Below, in pieces: positions 10,911 to 21,642 of a DNA stretch of 64,000 nucleotides. The notes beneath the pieces are model-generated. The model had not been told where the DNA came from. It searched no databases and was given only the letters and a program-made list of their open reading frames with translations. The DNA is from Scolanthus callimorphus (taxonomy: Eukaryota > Cnidaria > Anthozoa > Actiniaria > Edwardsiidae), in the NCBI GenBank assembly GCA_033964015.1, contig CM066923.1:620001-684000 (forward strand), in the 5' to 3' direction. The position numbers were made by a program, and so were the translations under genes. Every line of letters begins with the position of its first letter. Position 1 is the stretch's first letter.

Positions 10911-13900
10911 ATGCCGTGGTTTCCAACGAGCCTCGTCGCACTGGTCTTCACTTTGGCCTCGATAGAGGGCCCAACTAGTGATGCAGCCAAGATTGTAGGC
11001 TTTCCATTCTTTGCCTCAAGTCCTTATATCGGCATGAAACGCATCGGGGAAGAATTAGCAAGTCGGGGCCACGAGGTAGGGGAACGAACAATATCTCGTG
11101 ACCTAGCTCTAACCTTAGGTGAATTAGAATCAAACTATCAAATGTGTGGCAGGGTAATAACAGTTTCTATGTAGACTATTTGTAGGTTATCTAATATATG
11201 CACTTGCATGGTTTCTCGACATATTCTTCGTTTGCAACTGACGTCGCTTTTCTGGTGGATGCGTGAATCTGTGAATCTCTAGAGATTGTGAATCTCTAGA
11301 GATTGGTTGAAAATCAAGAATTGCATGACTAGAGTAGAATTTTCTTAAACAAATCAATTTTGCTCAGCAGTCACGGCATGTCACGGCATAGCGCCTGATT
11401 CAGCAGTCAATGAACGGTGTAAGGCATTTGTCACGGCATGTCACGGCATAGCGCCTGATTCAGGGAGGGAGGTGCGAAAACCGAAACGAAAACAACCTCG
11501 TCCCCAGTACAGGGTCTTAGCTCTCGGATGACGTCACAACTCTTACCTAACCACAGGAACCCCGCACAGGGCGCCATGGACTAGGCTGGTCTTTTGTTTC
11601 ATGTTTTGTGTGATTTTCGCGCGAACTCATTCGGTGGGAGATGGATGTGACTTGGCCATAGTATGCTCTTTATATATTCGCTTCGCTCGCATAATACTCT
11701 CCTTCCTAGATTGCCTTGCGCGCGAAAACAGAGACAAAACTCGTAACGAGTTGAGGATCAAACACTTCTAAATTTTGAGACTCGATTTGTCCAACATCTG
11801 GCTTGGTAACCACGCTAGATTACCCACAGCTAGCCCGCGCAGGACTCGGCCCAGTCCTCCCAAGTGCAATTAGCAAAAACGACATTGACGCGCGCCCTGT
11901 ACGAGTCTGAAACAACCTAACAATTTAAAACATTGTGTCCATTTGTTACCACAGTTTACCATATTAGTTGGGTCGGCACAGAAGATCAAGCCTTCCAAGC
12001 TCATCCATAACGCGGTTTACAAAGTCCCCTACCAATACAACTACATGGAAAAGGTGATGGGCAAGAAAGTGATGAACCAGGGTTTCAGTGCGTTCATAAG
12101 TTCGTCTGGGCTATTTTCAGTCATGCAAACACAGTGCGAGGCCGCTCTGAACGCCACTCATCTACTAGAGCCTTTGAAGAGTTACGATCTGATAATCACG
12201 GACTGTATGTTGCTTTGCGGTCCAATCGTCGCCAAATATCTCAACATCACTTGGATCCATTACTGTCCCGGCCCACCAAGGATGCCTCATTTCTACTTCC
12301 TTCACGGTCCAGCATTCCTCTCTTACGTCCCACAGTTTATGTCAGAAAACAATGATAAAATGAATTTCTTCCAGCGAGTTAAAAACACTCTAGTCTTTAT
12401 GGGCGGGCAGGCTTTAATGCGGTTCTTATTTTTCCGTACGTTTGATGGTATAAAGAGCAAGTATAATGTACTTCCAGAGAGGAGTTATAGCGAGTGTTTT
12501 GGAGACGCGGAGATGGTTTTGTTCTTGGCTGATACAGCGCTCGATTATCCATTCCCTCTTTTACCAGGTAAGTCCATATGAATTGTAATACTAGGCATTC
12601 TACAAATGTTCGTCCCTAAGCCTGAAGAACAAATACCAAACAATTCACTTTACTGAGGTTGGAGGCCTGGAATCAATACCAAATTCAGTTACATCATCAA
12701 CTAGTTGACAGTTTTTATAATCAAAGCTATCAAAATGTGTATTATCTAGATGAGAATAAACGGTCCGCACTGCCTGTTTTTCGTGTGTGTGTGTTGCGCG
12801 TGAACCTTACCTGGTTGTCTAAGTATTTGCTACGAGGGCGGGACCTCTTTGTTAGTCACAGGAACCAGTGTCTCCCCCAAGATGCATCGCGCATAGTTGA
12901 ATCGCCAATCGGATATATTCAAAAATCAATAAAATATTCACGACGCGCGCAATACACATTTTTATTTCGCTACTGTTCCCTTGGATAATGGATTTTTTTA
13001 TGAAATGTGTTTAATTTCTGCCTTGAGTGCATACAGAACAGTATCGATATTAACGAGACACGTCCATACACCATGGTTTTTACAGGGCACAAGCTGATCG
13101 GCGCTCTTAACATACAACCTCCCCGTCCCCTACTCCCTGAGTTCCAGGAAGTTGTCGAAAAGTCTGGTGAAAATGGCATTATTATCGTCTCATTTGGATC
13201 AAATATTGCGTCATTGGATAAGGAGAAAGTGGACATGATGGCGGATGCATTTGGAAGGCTGAAAGAGAAAGTCATTTGGAGATTGAAAGGTAGAATGATA
13301 ATTAAAAAATCGTCAGTTGTCTTTGCGAAATCACGTGGAAACGTAAAGTGGACTAAATCTACCTCTATTTTCAAAGCTCACTGTCCTCAGTTCTCAGTTA
13401 ACTATTTATATATTTCTTGAGCTATTTATGTGATTTTTTGTATCTTGCTTCAGTAATTTAAAAGAACCACATTAAATCTGCCTTTGTTTTTTTCTAGATT
13501 ATATCCCCTCGAATCTCGCCTCAAACATCAAAGTTGTCGAGTGGTTGCCACAAAATGATCTTCTCTCGCATCAGAAAATGCGCGCCTTTGTGTCTCACCT
13601 CGGTATGAATAGCCTGTACGAATCTACGTTCTATGGAGTTCCAATCATAGGGGTCCCCCTCTATGGTGACCAGCCCGATAACGCGGTGTTACTGGAGCGA
13701 AAGGGGCATGGACTTCGCGTTGATATTCACACCCTTACAGCCGAACAGTTGTACCGCACAATCAGAACAGTGATCGATGAGCCAAGGTAAGGGAAACATG
13801 AGAGAAGAGAAGACGAGCCACCAATAAAACCGTCCTCACTCAACACTGCGCCTTTTTGGACAAAATAATAGAGTGGGCGTCGTGTGTGGAGGAGAGAAAA

Positions 13901-14766
13901 TTGCGCGCACTTGATTTGACGAGAGAATAACAAGTGCGCCTTTGATTGGACGAGAGAATAGCATGCTCGCCTTTGATTGGACGAGACAATAGCATGCTAG
14001 CCTTTGATTGGGCAAGAGAATAGTTTGCACGCCTTTGATTGGACGAAAGAATAGCACGCGCGCCTTTGATTGGACTAGAGAATAATATGCGCACCTTTGA
14101 TTTTACGAGAGAATAGTATGCGCGCCTTTGATTTGACTTGTATGTGGAATTTGACGGAATTTCAAATTCAAATTTGGTGCGATCATGGATCGTAGAAACG
14201 CCTTGATCGCACAAAAGAATGATGCGCGCGCTTTGGACAAGGTATTGAAGAAAGAACAGACGCTTTGTCGAAACAAGAGAATAGTGCACACACTCATTAA
14301 AATAAGTCATACTTTGTGGACCCATCATGTTCATCCAAAACTTAACGTTTTCTGCACATTTTGCGGATGCAGCATACACTAGCTGAGTCTGTGTATCAGT
14401 CTCAACGCGCTAAAGAATTACGTAAATTACAAATGTTCTTTGCGACTATGGTATCTAGAGTATTAAGAAATATATATATTTTCCAGATTCAAAACCAACG
14501 CGCAATGCATCTCCCGTCTAATGCAAGACCGTCCCCGCACTCCAGCACAGGAGGCCAGTGATTGGGTGGAATACACATTACGTCACGGAAGACTGACACA
14601 TCTACGTCCCGCCTCCGTTCACCTGACTTGGTACCAGTACTTTTTACTGGACGTGATGCTCTTCCTGGTAATGGTACTAGTGGTGGTTGTAATGGTAATT
14701 AGACTTATCTGGAAATGTTTCTATCGTGTGTGTTGTAAAGGCTCTCAGAAAGTGAAAACTCAATAA
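10911..14766 (+). CDS. UDP-glycosyltransferase (UGT) copy 3, five exons, intact
   Basis: Exons are 10911-11075, 11955-12567, 13086-13289, 13498-13786 and 14487-14766, phase-consistent, giving 516 aa. Layout matches copy 2: signal peptide (about residues 1-25), acceptor domain with YDLIITDC and CGP, donor domain with WLPQ, SHLG and GDQPDN, then a TM helix and a KVKTQ tail (KxKxx ER retrieval). The position of the catalytic His is Pro38 in FFASSPYIG. Among human UGTs a Pro or Leu here is known in UGT1A4 and UGT2B10, which favour N-glucuronidation. Applying that here is inference. The exon lengths (613, 289 and 280 nt for exons 2, 4 and 5) equal those of copy 2, so the tandem array arose by unequal duplication of whole genes. 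Confidence 0.93.
11371..11463 (+). repeat. 33-bp direct repeat in intron 1 of UGT copy 3
   Basis: Identical 33-bp units at 11371-11403 and 11431-11463, each containing two TCACGGCATG/TCACGGCATA sub-units and CGCCTGATTCAG, separated by 27 bp. Function unknown. Confidence 0.85.
11801..11884 (+). repeat. Dispersed repeat, copy before exon 2 of UGT copy 3
   Basis: Matches 5584-5670 in the same orientation. Confidence 0.6.
13905..14135 (+). repeat. About 31-bp minisatellite in intron 4 of UGT copy 3
   Basis: About seven to eight imperfect units with the core GCGCCTTTGATTGGACGAGA and then GAATAG. Each unit carries ATTGG, an inverted CCAAT core. The array explains a long periodic minus-strand open frame, which I do not regard as a gene. 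Confidence 0.85.
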
Positions 14767-14767
14767 A
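14762..14767 (+). promoter_or_regulatory. AATAAA overlapping the stop codon of UGT copy 3
   Basis: Same CAA-TAA-A arrangement as copy 2. A more conventional AATAAA lies downstream at about 15192, so this hexamer may be incidental. Confidence 0.4.
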
Positions 14768-15506
14768 CTTTTGAATGTACCAGGCTTGTTTGATATATGC
14801 TAATCTAATTGCCTACTTGCTCGGCCGGTGAATGATACAGAGACGGGCATACATTTTTAGCAAAACGATATATATATATATTCATATCTAAGCATATTGA
14901 TATTATCTTTTATCAAATACATATAATATATATTCATAATCCTCCAGCTTTAAACGACCTTATGCTATTGGACAATTAATATGGTCCTCATATGAATTCC
15001 TTCTATACAATTCTTAATTTTCCTCATATAAATATAATTTGGTTCTATAGAGTTCTTCGTATGTCTAATAGATCCAGGGACCTGTAACATTGTCTCCATT
15101 GCACTCTAGCAAAGACGAGTTGTCTTCCAAGCTGCATTAAACATTCCAGAGATGCAATAAAAAGTTGTCGGGGTCTTCTGTTCTCTAAACGAATAAAGAT
15201 TTAAAAAATTAGACGACGCCTTCCTTATTTTTTCTGTGTTTCTTTTTTAATATTTTTCGTCACATTTTAACCTGAACAAGCAGCGTTTATGAAAAGAATA
15301 GGTAGAAAAATTTGTGTTTTTAAGGAAAAGTTTTCTTATAATAAAAATTCTATTGATAACCTCCAAATAATAGAAGTCAATCCTTTTCAATCCCACAATG
15401 CACTGTTATATGGATTGTAATATTATGGGATAGAAAGGGGTTCAATTGTGCCATTTTGGATATGACGTCAGAACAGTAATCACCAATCACATGATAAACA
15501 ATCCTT

Positions 15507-15566
15507 CGAGTGGGGTCCCTGTGGTGTAACAAGAAACGAGTGGGGACCCTGTGGTGTAACAAGAAA
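15507..15566 (+). repeat. 30-bp tandem duplication
   Basis: Two nearly identical units starting CGAGTGGGG and ending GTGTAACAAGAAA lie head to tail. Confidence 0.85.
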
Positions 15567-15926
15567 CCGGAAAACTCACCGAAAGTTTAGGCGTGGCGTT
15601 GCTCGTGTCTTTCGACCACATGTCGTCATCGCTATCCGTCGGTAAGCCATTTCTATGAATCATTTCTAAGCATTCTATAAAGACAAATTTCAGATGCTAG
15701 AGCGTACGTGTAAAATAATTACACATCTAGACAATCAGAAACGAAATCCATTCAACAACAAACCACTCGGGCGACGAAAAAAGTAACGAATTACGTTTAG
15801 TCGTTACACTTAAAGAATCGCTGTTTTTTGTTCTTCGCATTTTGATTGGCTAACTAAAATGATAAAGACTCACGTAACAACACTCACGTGCAAGTCCTGA
15901 TAGAAAATCTATTTTACACGATGGCA

Positions 15927-16236
15927 AGATAAATATATGTTATTTACCGGCTGGGAGGTCCAAGGCTGCGTATGCTATATCACACTGTGACCGAGGGCTG
16001 GAAAATGTTGACCGAGGCCGGAGAGGCCGAGGTCACAGTTTTTCACTATACGGACCGACCTAAAGCCGGTAAATAACTTATTTATTTTTTACAGCTCTAA
16101 AATTTGTTTTTTTCGATGAAAAAAAGCACGCGCAAATGGTTACCGTGACCTACAGGTCAGAGATAGGAAAATATCGCCCCCGCGCGCGCTCTAAGAACCA
16201 ATCAGAATGCAGAATTCGTTACCGTGCCCTCGAGGA
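15927..16236 (+). repeat. Dispersed repeat, also present reversed at 59597-59882
   Basis: Shared segments include CGGACCGACCTAAAGCC, ATAACTTATTTATTTTTT and AACCAATCAGAATGCAGAAT, in the same order on opposite strands in the two places. The second copy lies in an intron of the duplicated transporter. Non-coding interspersed element, class unknown. Confidence 0.75.
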
Positions 16237-17230
16237 AAAAAATAAAAGAGGAAGATGCATCTTACAAACCTTGGTCGTGTTTTGAGTGCTCGTAGTTGTC
16301 TTTTCGCGGGCTACTTGTCAGAAATGAAGGCCATTCGGGTGCAGCAGGTCCATCCTCCCCCTCCCCCTCTTGGGAGGAGAACATGAGCTGGTTACCTAGA
16401 CTACCGTCAGATTTATACAGCTCGGAATGCATCAAACGGATTCTGTTGAGAAACGTTAAAAAAACATCAACGCCAAACATGGAGTATGCTTCTTGGCTGA
16501 AGGGATTCTAAGAAAGAAATCGTGGACAGGAAAATCTTGGAAGGGTCGAGGATCGTGGGAGAATGCAGATTTGGAGAACTTAAAGGGGCTCTCGCACGCT
16601 TAATATTTGTCCACCGTGGACATTAAATAAAGTAGAGTTGTAACCGTGAAAACAATTATTGTACATTTGCCCGTAGTAATCAAAATAATCCTCCAGATTA
16701 ATAGAAAACCTTTCAATTGTTAGACAAACGCAATTCAAGTTGTTTTGACCTGCTATCAAGAGGATGGTTTTATTGTCATTTGAGCAATTTTCTTGTCAGA
16801 GAAGTGGCCAGCAAGCGCGCGAGAGCCCCGACCTTTAAGTGCGTGGTCCAGGGCTGCGTATGCGTATCACAGTGTAGGAAGAAAAGACGGCTGAAATTCA
16901 GGCTATATCACACGTCCATGCCACGGAAAATGATGATTATGATCTTATTGGTGTTAGTTAACTGCGTAACAAGCGTTTCTAGTGGGGTTCACAGGTCCGG
17001 AGAAACATGTGAGCAGCGAACGTTTTTGCTGCGCGAGAAATGGGACGAGCGAAAACATTTCGCCCTCGCCCCATATTTCGCGCGGCCAAATCATCTAAAA
17101 TCTCGTACTTTCATCCCACGAAAACCGGCTTGCTCCACAACATCTTGGTATCAACTTGACTTACGTGTTTTCCAGTTCAGCACATCTTTTATTAGCTCTG
17201 TAAATCTCATCAATAAGCCTGAGGTTGCTC

Positions 17231-17359
17231 AACTCGCCATTAATGAGATGCCCATTGATGGAATGCCCATTGTTCAGCTCGCCATTAATGGAATGCCCAT
17301 TATTCAGCTCGCCATTAATGAGATCCCCATTAATTGGATGCCCATTACTCAGCTCGCCA
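17231..17359 (-). repeat. 30/45-bp minisatellite at the 3' end of the SAM gene
   Basis: Three units beginning GCTCGCCATTAATG, of 45, 30 and 45 bp, built from CCCATT(A/G)ATGG sub-repeats. On the minus strand it reads as a periodic NGHPINGELIN-like peptide in one frame. In the frame dictated by splicing the gene stops at its edge, so I treat it as mainly 3' UTR. Confidence 0.8.
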
Positions 17360-20300
17360 CTTATCAGATAACTGTTCTTCTTCTCTGATAATCCTGATTT
17401 GGGGGCGAGAGACTGATATGGGATTCCTGTGTCTGATATCTGTGATATTAGTCCATTTCTGTAGAGAAATATGCCCAATAACATTTGCCATTTCAGATCA
17501 CGTGGCATTCTTTCTTTGTGCTTCTGCTGCGCACAGAAGGATATATGAATATGGAAGTATCCAGTATATTAACAATTGCCATCAGAAACTTAAAGTTTCT
17601 GTTCTCATGGAATTCATTAAAAACAAAGAATAATCTTTTATTACCTCGGTGAGTTTCTAGACGTTTGCATGGAATCCTCTTGTTTTGATAACCACTTTCC
17701 ATTTTTCTCAGAATTTTCTACCTAAAACAAATTAGAATTGAAATAATAAACATTTTTTAAACTTGTGAAGTCGCTTTTTGGAGAAAACTCTCCTTCCTAC
17801 CTTATGATTGTTTGTATTCCGTTTGTTGTTTGCGAGTTTCCCTGTGGACAAATCAAAATTACACTTGTTATGCGCTTTTATTATGAAAACAAGGCTTGAA
17901 TTGAGGACGTGATTTAAAAAATAGAATTAGCTCACTTGAATAAATGTGATGAAAAGAGACGATTAAAGTATTTGGCGGACATCAAGATACCATAGTTACC
18001 AAGTTACATAATAATAATATTCCTAATGGCTTTTCCTGGATAAATTCTAGGAAGTACCGAGAAATTCGTGGAATTACATTACTATCAGCCTAGTCTCTGG
18101 CGTTCTGGTTGGGCTTCCTGTGGTTGGTAGGACGTGACGTCACAGGAGATCCTCTCCACGCCTGCGGGAGAGCTCGGCCCAGTGTTCGCGCATCCTCACG
18201 GTTCATCTCCGAGCACAGGAAGCCCACCCAGAACGCCGGAGACTAGGCTACATTTCTATAATTGGACATCTTACTTCGCAACGTTTTATTTTCTTGTGTT
18301 AACACTTTGATCTCATCTTCCAATGCTTGTTTGATTTCATTCTCCAGTTTCCCACGCTCGCGGTAAATATCGTGCATTTCCAAGTTTGCTTTCTAAGCTC
18401 TTCAATTTCTTTGCTCGATTCTCTATTTTGCGACTTCAAATCCTCGATTGTTTTGTCAAGGTCGTTGTTTACTGTTTGGAGTTTTCGAATTTCTTCCTTC
18501 ACCTGAAAAACAAAACAGAGAATAATAAACATCTTGAAAAATCAAAAAAAATGGGATGACAAAAAATGATGTGCTGCTTTCATTTTTAATTTACCTGTAT
18601 CAGTTCCACAAGTTGGAGTTTAAGCTCTTCGATTTCTTGTCGCAGGCTCGTGTTTTCTTGCGACAACATTGTAACCATCAATGTCGCGCGACTTGCAACG
18701 TCATCAACTTCACTGAGGTCATCATCGCCTGAATCATGGCTGCCTGACGCTAAGGGGGATAGTACAAAGTGGCAGCCAAGATGTTAGCTATTGGTATTAT
18801 TCATGTGCAAGTAGGAAGGCTGCTACCTGTCCCTCAAAAAGTGCACCGTATTACTGCGGTTTTCATAATTCTTCGAACTCTCGCTAACGATTTCCAACCG
18901 TCAAACCGCCTTCTGGCTTCCGTCAATCAAACTCCCGAGTCTTTTCGTCGTTACTCTTTGTGCTTTTTGATTGGCCAGCACGTAACGTTTCTGTCGCGAC
19001 AGGAAGCCATTTTAGCACTGCTTAGGCGCTGGCCAATCAAAAAGCACAGAGAATAACGACGAAAAGACTCGGGAGTTTGATTGACGGAAGCCAGAAGGCG
19101 GTTTTACGGTTGGAAATCAATAGCGAGAGTTCGCAGAATTACGAAAACCGCAGTAACTGTATTACTCGTTCTTTCAGCTTGGACTCTATCGTGTTACTTT
19201 CTTTCTAGTATCTAATACTTTTGTATTTTTTGTTCTGATGAGTTAGTCCACGGGAATGTGTTTCGTAGCGGAATTCAAAGACATGAAAAACATTGAAGAG
19301 AAAAAGGGAATATAACTTTTTTTGTAGCTACTTCATTAGGTAAAGGTCACCAAATGAAGAAGGCTTGTACATTAATAAAGAGACACTGCGCGATGCACAG
19401 ACTAAGTGGTAAAGACCAAACGACAGGTAAGGGAAAAAACAAAATCAGCACTCTAAAAAAGGCCAAGTAGTTCTATATTAATAGAATTAAAGTAACACAT
19501 AAAAATTTCTCTTGGCAGTTTACACATGTTCATTGAACGGCAGGAAATGGTTGCATCAAAGAAATCCTTGCAAATGAGTCGCAAACTCCCAAATTAGCTT
19601 GTAACTCTCGCGAATTACTTTTCTAATCTAAGATAACAAAAATACGTACCACAATTCTCGATACTGTGTCCTAGGTTTCTCTCCGCCCATGGCTCACTCT
19701 CACGGGTCTCGTGATCACCGCGTGATGCGTCATTTGCATTGTTTTCAAAGGTCACGTGTATTGATGGGACATGCACACTGGGTCGTGAGCTGGTATCACG
19801 TGATTCGCGCGTGACTAGTTCCAGTTCCTGGGCGCAAAGTCTACTGCACTCGGCTAGAAGAGACCTCCTGTCCTCCAAGCTCGAGATTTGGAGATCATCT
19901 GAAGGAGAAGAAGGTCATGGCGTATTAACGAGTTAAGAGGCAAACGCTATGAACAGGAGCCAATCACTAGGAGTCTCCATCTACTCCACTAGGTCTAGCC
20001 TTATGCGCAGGGAGCCAATCACTAGGAGTCTCCATCTACTCCACTAGGTCTAGGCATATGCACAGGGAGCCCATGAATAGGAGCCTCCATCTACTCCACT
20101 AGGTGCCACTGTGTACTCCACTGTGCTTCGAATCCCGCCCCTAGGTAATGGAAGTCGAGTGGGTGAGTGCGTTTATATTTCTTGACAAATACTAAGATCT
20201 CCACCAGTAAAAAAAGCCTGCAAAAAATGTTATTTATTTTTCCTCATGTGTCTGAAATTTCCGTCACAACTTAGAGCTATTTTTATCGTTGTGCTTTTGG

Positions 20301-21642
20301 CAATTTTTTTTTTTTTTGCAGCCTATATCTTTACTTTCTTGTAATTCAGGATGATATCCTAATGTCTTTAATGGATATCTTACTGAATTTATAATCCATC
20401 AACCACGTACTGCGTACTAACCGCGGTCGAGCGACAGTCAATTGGTCCTCGTATAGACGAGCCTTACCTAGAAGAACTTCATCTAACTCTAGCAACACAG
20501 GACCGCTAACAGAATGATCTGATGAGCGAATGAAAAAAAACATGAGATACTATATGAGATACCATTATAATATAGCTACGATATAACGCGCGCTCTGATT
20601 GGTTCAAATCTATACTCTATTTCACCGATAAAGTAATGGTTCTTCCCCGCTATATCATAAAAGTATTACAGCACAACTTTCTAGAGTGCTTGTGATTTTG
20701 GGAGAGACACTCGAAACGTTTTACAATCACTCGCCTGCGGCTCACGTGATTTTACAACGTTCTCGTGTCTCTCCCAACATCACGCGTGCTCTATTGTGCC
20801 GATAAAGTCATAGAAAGTTGTGCTCTAATGCTTAATTAGGATAAGCTCGATAGTTTTAGTGCGAAATGCAGTCTACGAGCAGAAACAAAATTGAAGAGGA
20901 AAATTTACTGGACACTGTGTTATGATAATGTGATAAGGGGCACACACCCCTTTCTTGCTCCTTCAGTTCTAGTCTTGCCCCCTCCCCTCCATATGATTTC
21001 CAGAATTGCACATTTTAAACAGCTAATATTTTCTCCTTTATCCATGGTCCCCGATCTCCTTCACCCTAAACTTTCATATCACTCCTCCCCACTCCCAGAT
21101 CCCTGTTCCGTTTTCTCTATATAAAAAAATGCTAAGAACATTTAAAGCCCTAAAAAAAATCAGTTTTCGTGACAATCCACAAACAAATATATGAACGCGC
21201 TATATGAAATGTCTATTAAATATAAAAGCACGAATCTAGAACATATACTAGTTCACTGTGTAATGACTCTCCAGCGTTCGTTTACTGACTTTACTGTGCG
21301 ATCCTGATAATTCAACAAGTTTGCAATAATTTGAGGAGTACGTATACTCTGCTCGGGCAAAACACGACTAAAATTGTCGGCTCAAACGTTTAACGCTCTT
21401 AATTAAAGCATATGGAGATATCATCCAGTTTTGACCAGCCTTAATCAAAAAGGACATGGAATAAACACTGTTCTGAAAAACTTTCGACATATCACATTTT
21501 CCATACATCATAATGTCAGATACTTACTGTAAAATCTCTTGGAGTATTTCTCAAGACCCAGTTGACATAGCCAGTCATGAACATCCTCGTAAACCCATTC
21601 CATCACGGAATCAGGTCTTCTTCGCACAAAAATCGTGTCCAT
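17345..21642 (-). CDS. SAM-domain plus coiled-coil protein, about eight exons
   Basis: Exons in transcript order: 21528-21642, 20468-20518, 19650-19898, 18595-18749, 18275-18502, 17801-17841, 17645-17721 and a final exon near 17345-17426 (alternative acceptor 17439 with stop at 17364). Phases agree across all junctions. The start is the ATG at 21642. Residues about 14-66 form a SAM domain (WVYEDVHDWLCQLGLEKY, then SGPVLLELDEVLL and SLEDRRSLL), a protein- or RNA-binding fold. A polar linker follows, then a coiled coil of over 100 residues (SQENTSLRQEIEELKLQLVE and onward), about 330 aa in all. Exon 5 has an apparent 1-nt loss after EELRK: heptads continue only after changing frame (NLEMHDIYRERGKLENEI). 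This is either a sequence error or a lesion. Role unknown; scaffolding or cytoskeletal adaptor is a guess. I do not recognise a named orthologue. Confidence 0.8.
18087..18249. repeat. Fold-back element in intron of the SAM gene
   Basis: Arms of about 36 bp: AGCCTAGTCTCTGGCGTTCT at the left, its inverted match at the right, both containing GGGCTTCCTGTG or its complement. Confidence 0.75.
18854..19153. mobile_element. 300-bp MITE with TA target site, family 1 copy A
   Basis: Long inverted arms start CTGCGGTTTTCATAATTC and pair along most of the length (matching TTTTCGTCGTTACTC, TTGATTGGCCAG and others). TA flanks both ends (18852-18853, 19154-19155), as in Tc1/mariner-type elements. A second copy lies at 45409-45678 and a degenerate one near 28796-29035. 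Confidence 0.85.
19951..20105 (+). repeat. About 62-bp minisatellite in the SAM gene intron 2
   Basis: Two and a half units containing GAGTCTCCATCTACTCCACT followed by AGGTCTAG. Confidence 0.85.
20566..20835 (+). repeat. Dispersed 270-bp repeat, second copy at 32719-32990
   Basis: Both copies begin TATAATATAGCTACGATATA and end near AATGCTTAA. Internal GGGAGAGACACTCGAAACG pairs with the inverted CGTTCT(C/T)GTGTCTCTCCC, so the unit folds back on itself. Non-coding MITE-like element. Confidence 0.85.

Larger units (their letters stand above)
14767..17344. other. Intergenic region, repeats but no gene recognised
   Basis: Between the convergent UGT copy 3 and the SAM-coiled-coil gene. It holds a 30-bp tandem duplication (15507-15566), a dispersed repeat (15927-16236) and a minisatellite that begins near 17231. 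Short open frames at 16262-16511 overlap on both strands and show no family resemblance. Confidence 0.55.

Noticed and set aside
13840..14379. 179-codon minus-strand open frame with repeating SNQRRAYYSL-like blocks
   Set aside because: Complement of the 31-bp minisatellite in UGT intron 4.
17161..17508. 115-codon minus-strand frame with NGELNNGHSING repeats as last exon of the SAM gene
   Set aside because: The frame does not fit the phase left by exon 7; the phase-correct frames stop at 17345 or 17364, before or at the repeat.
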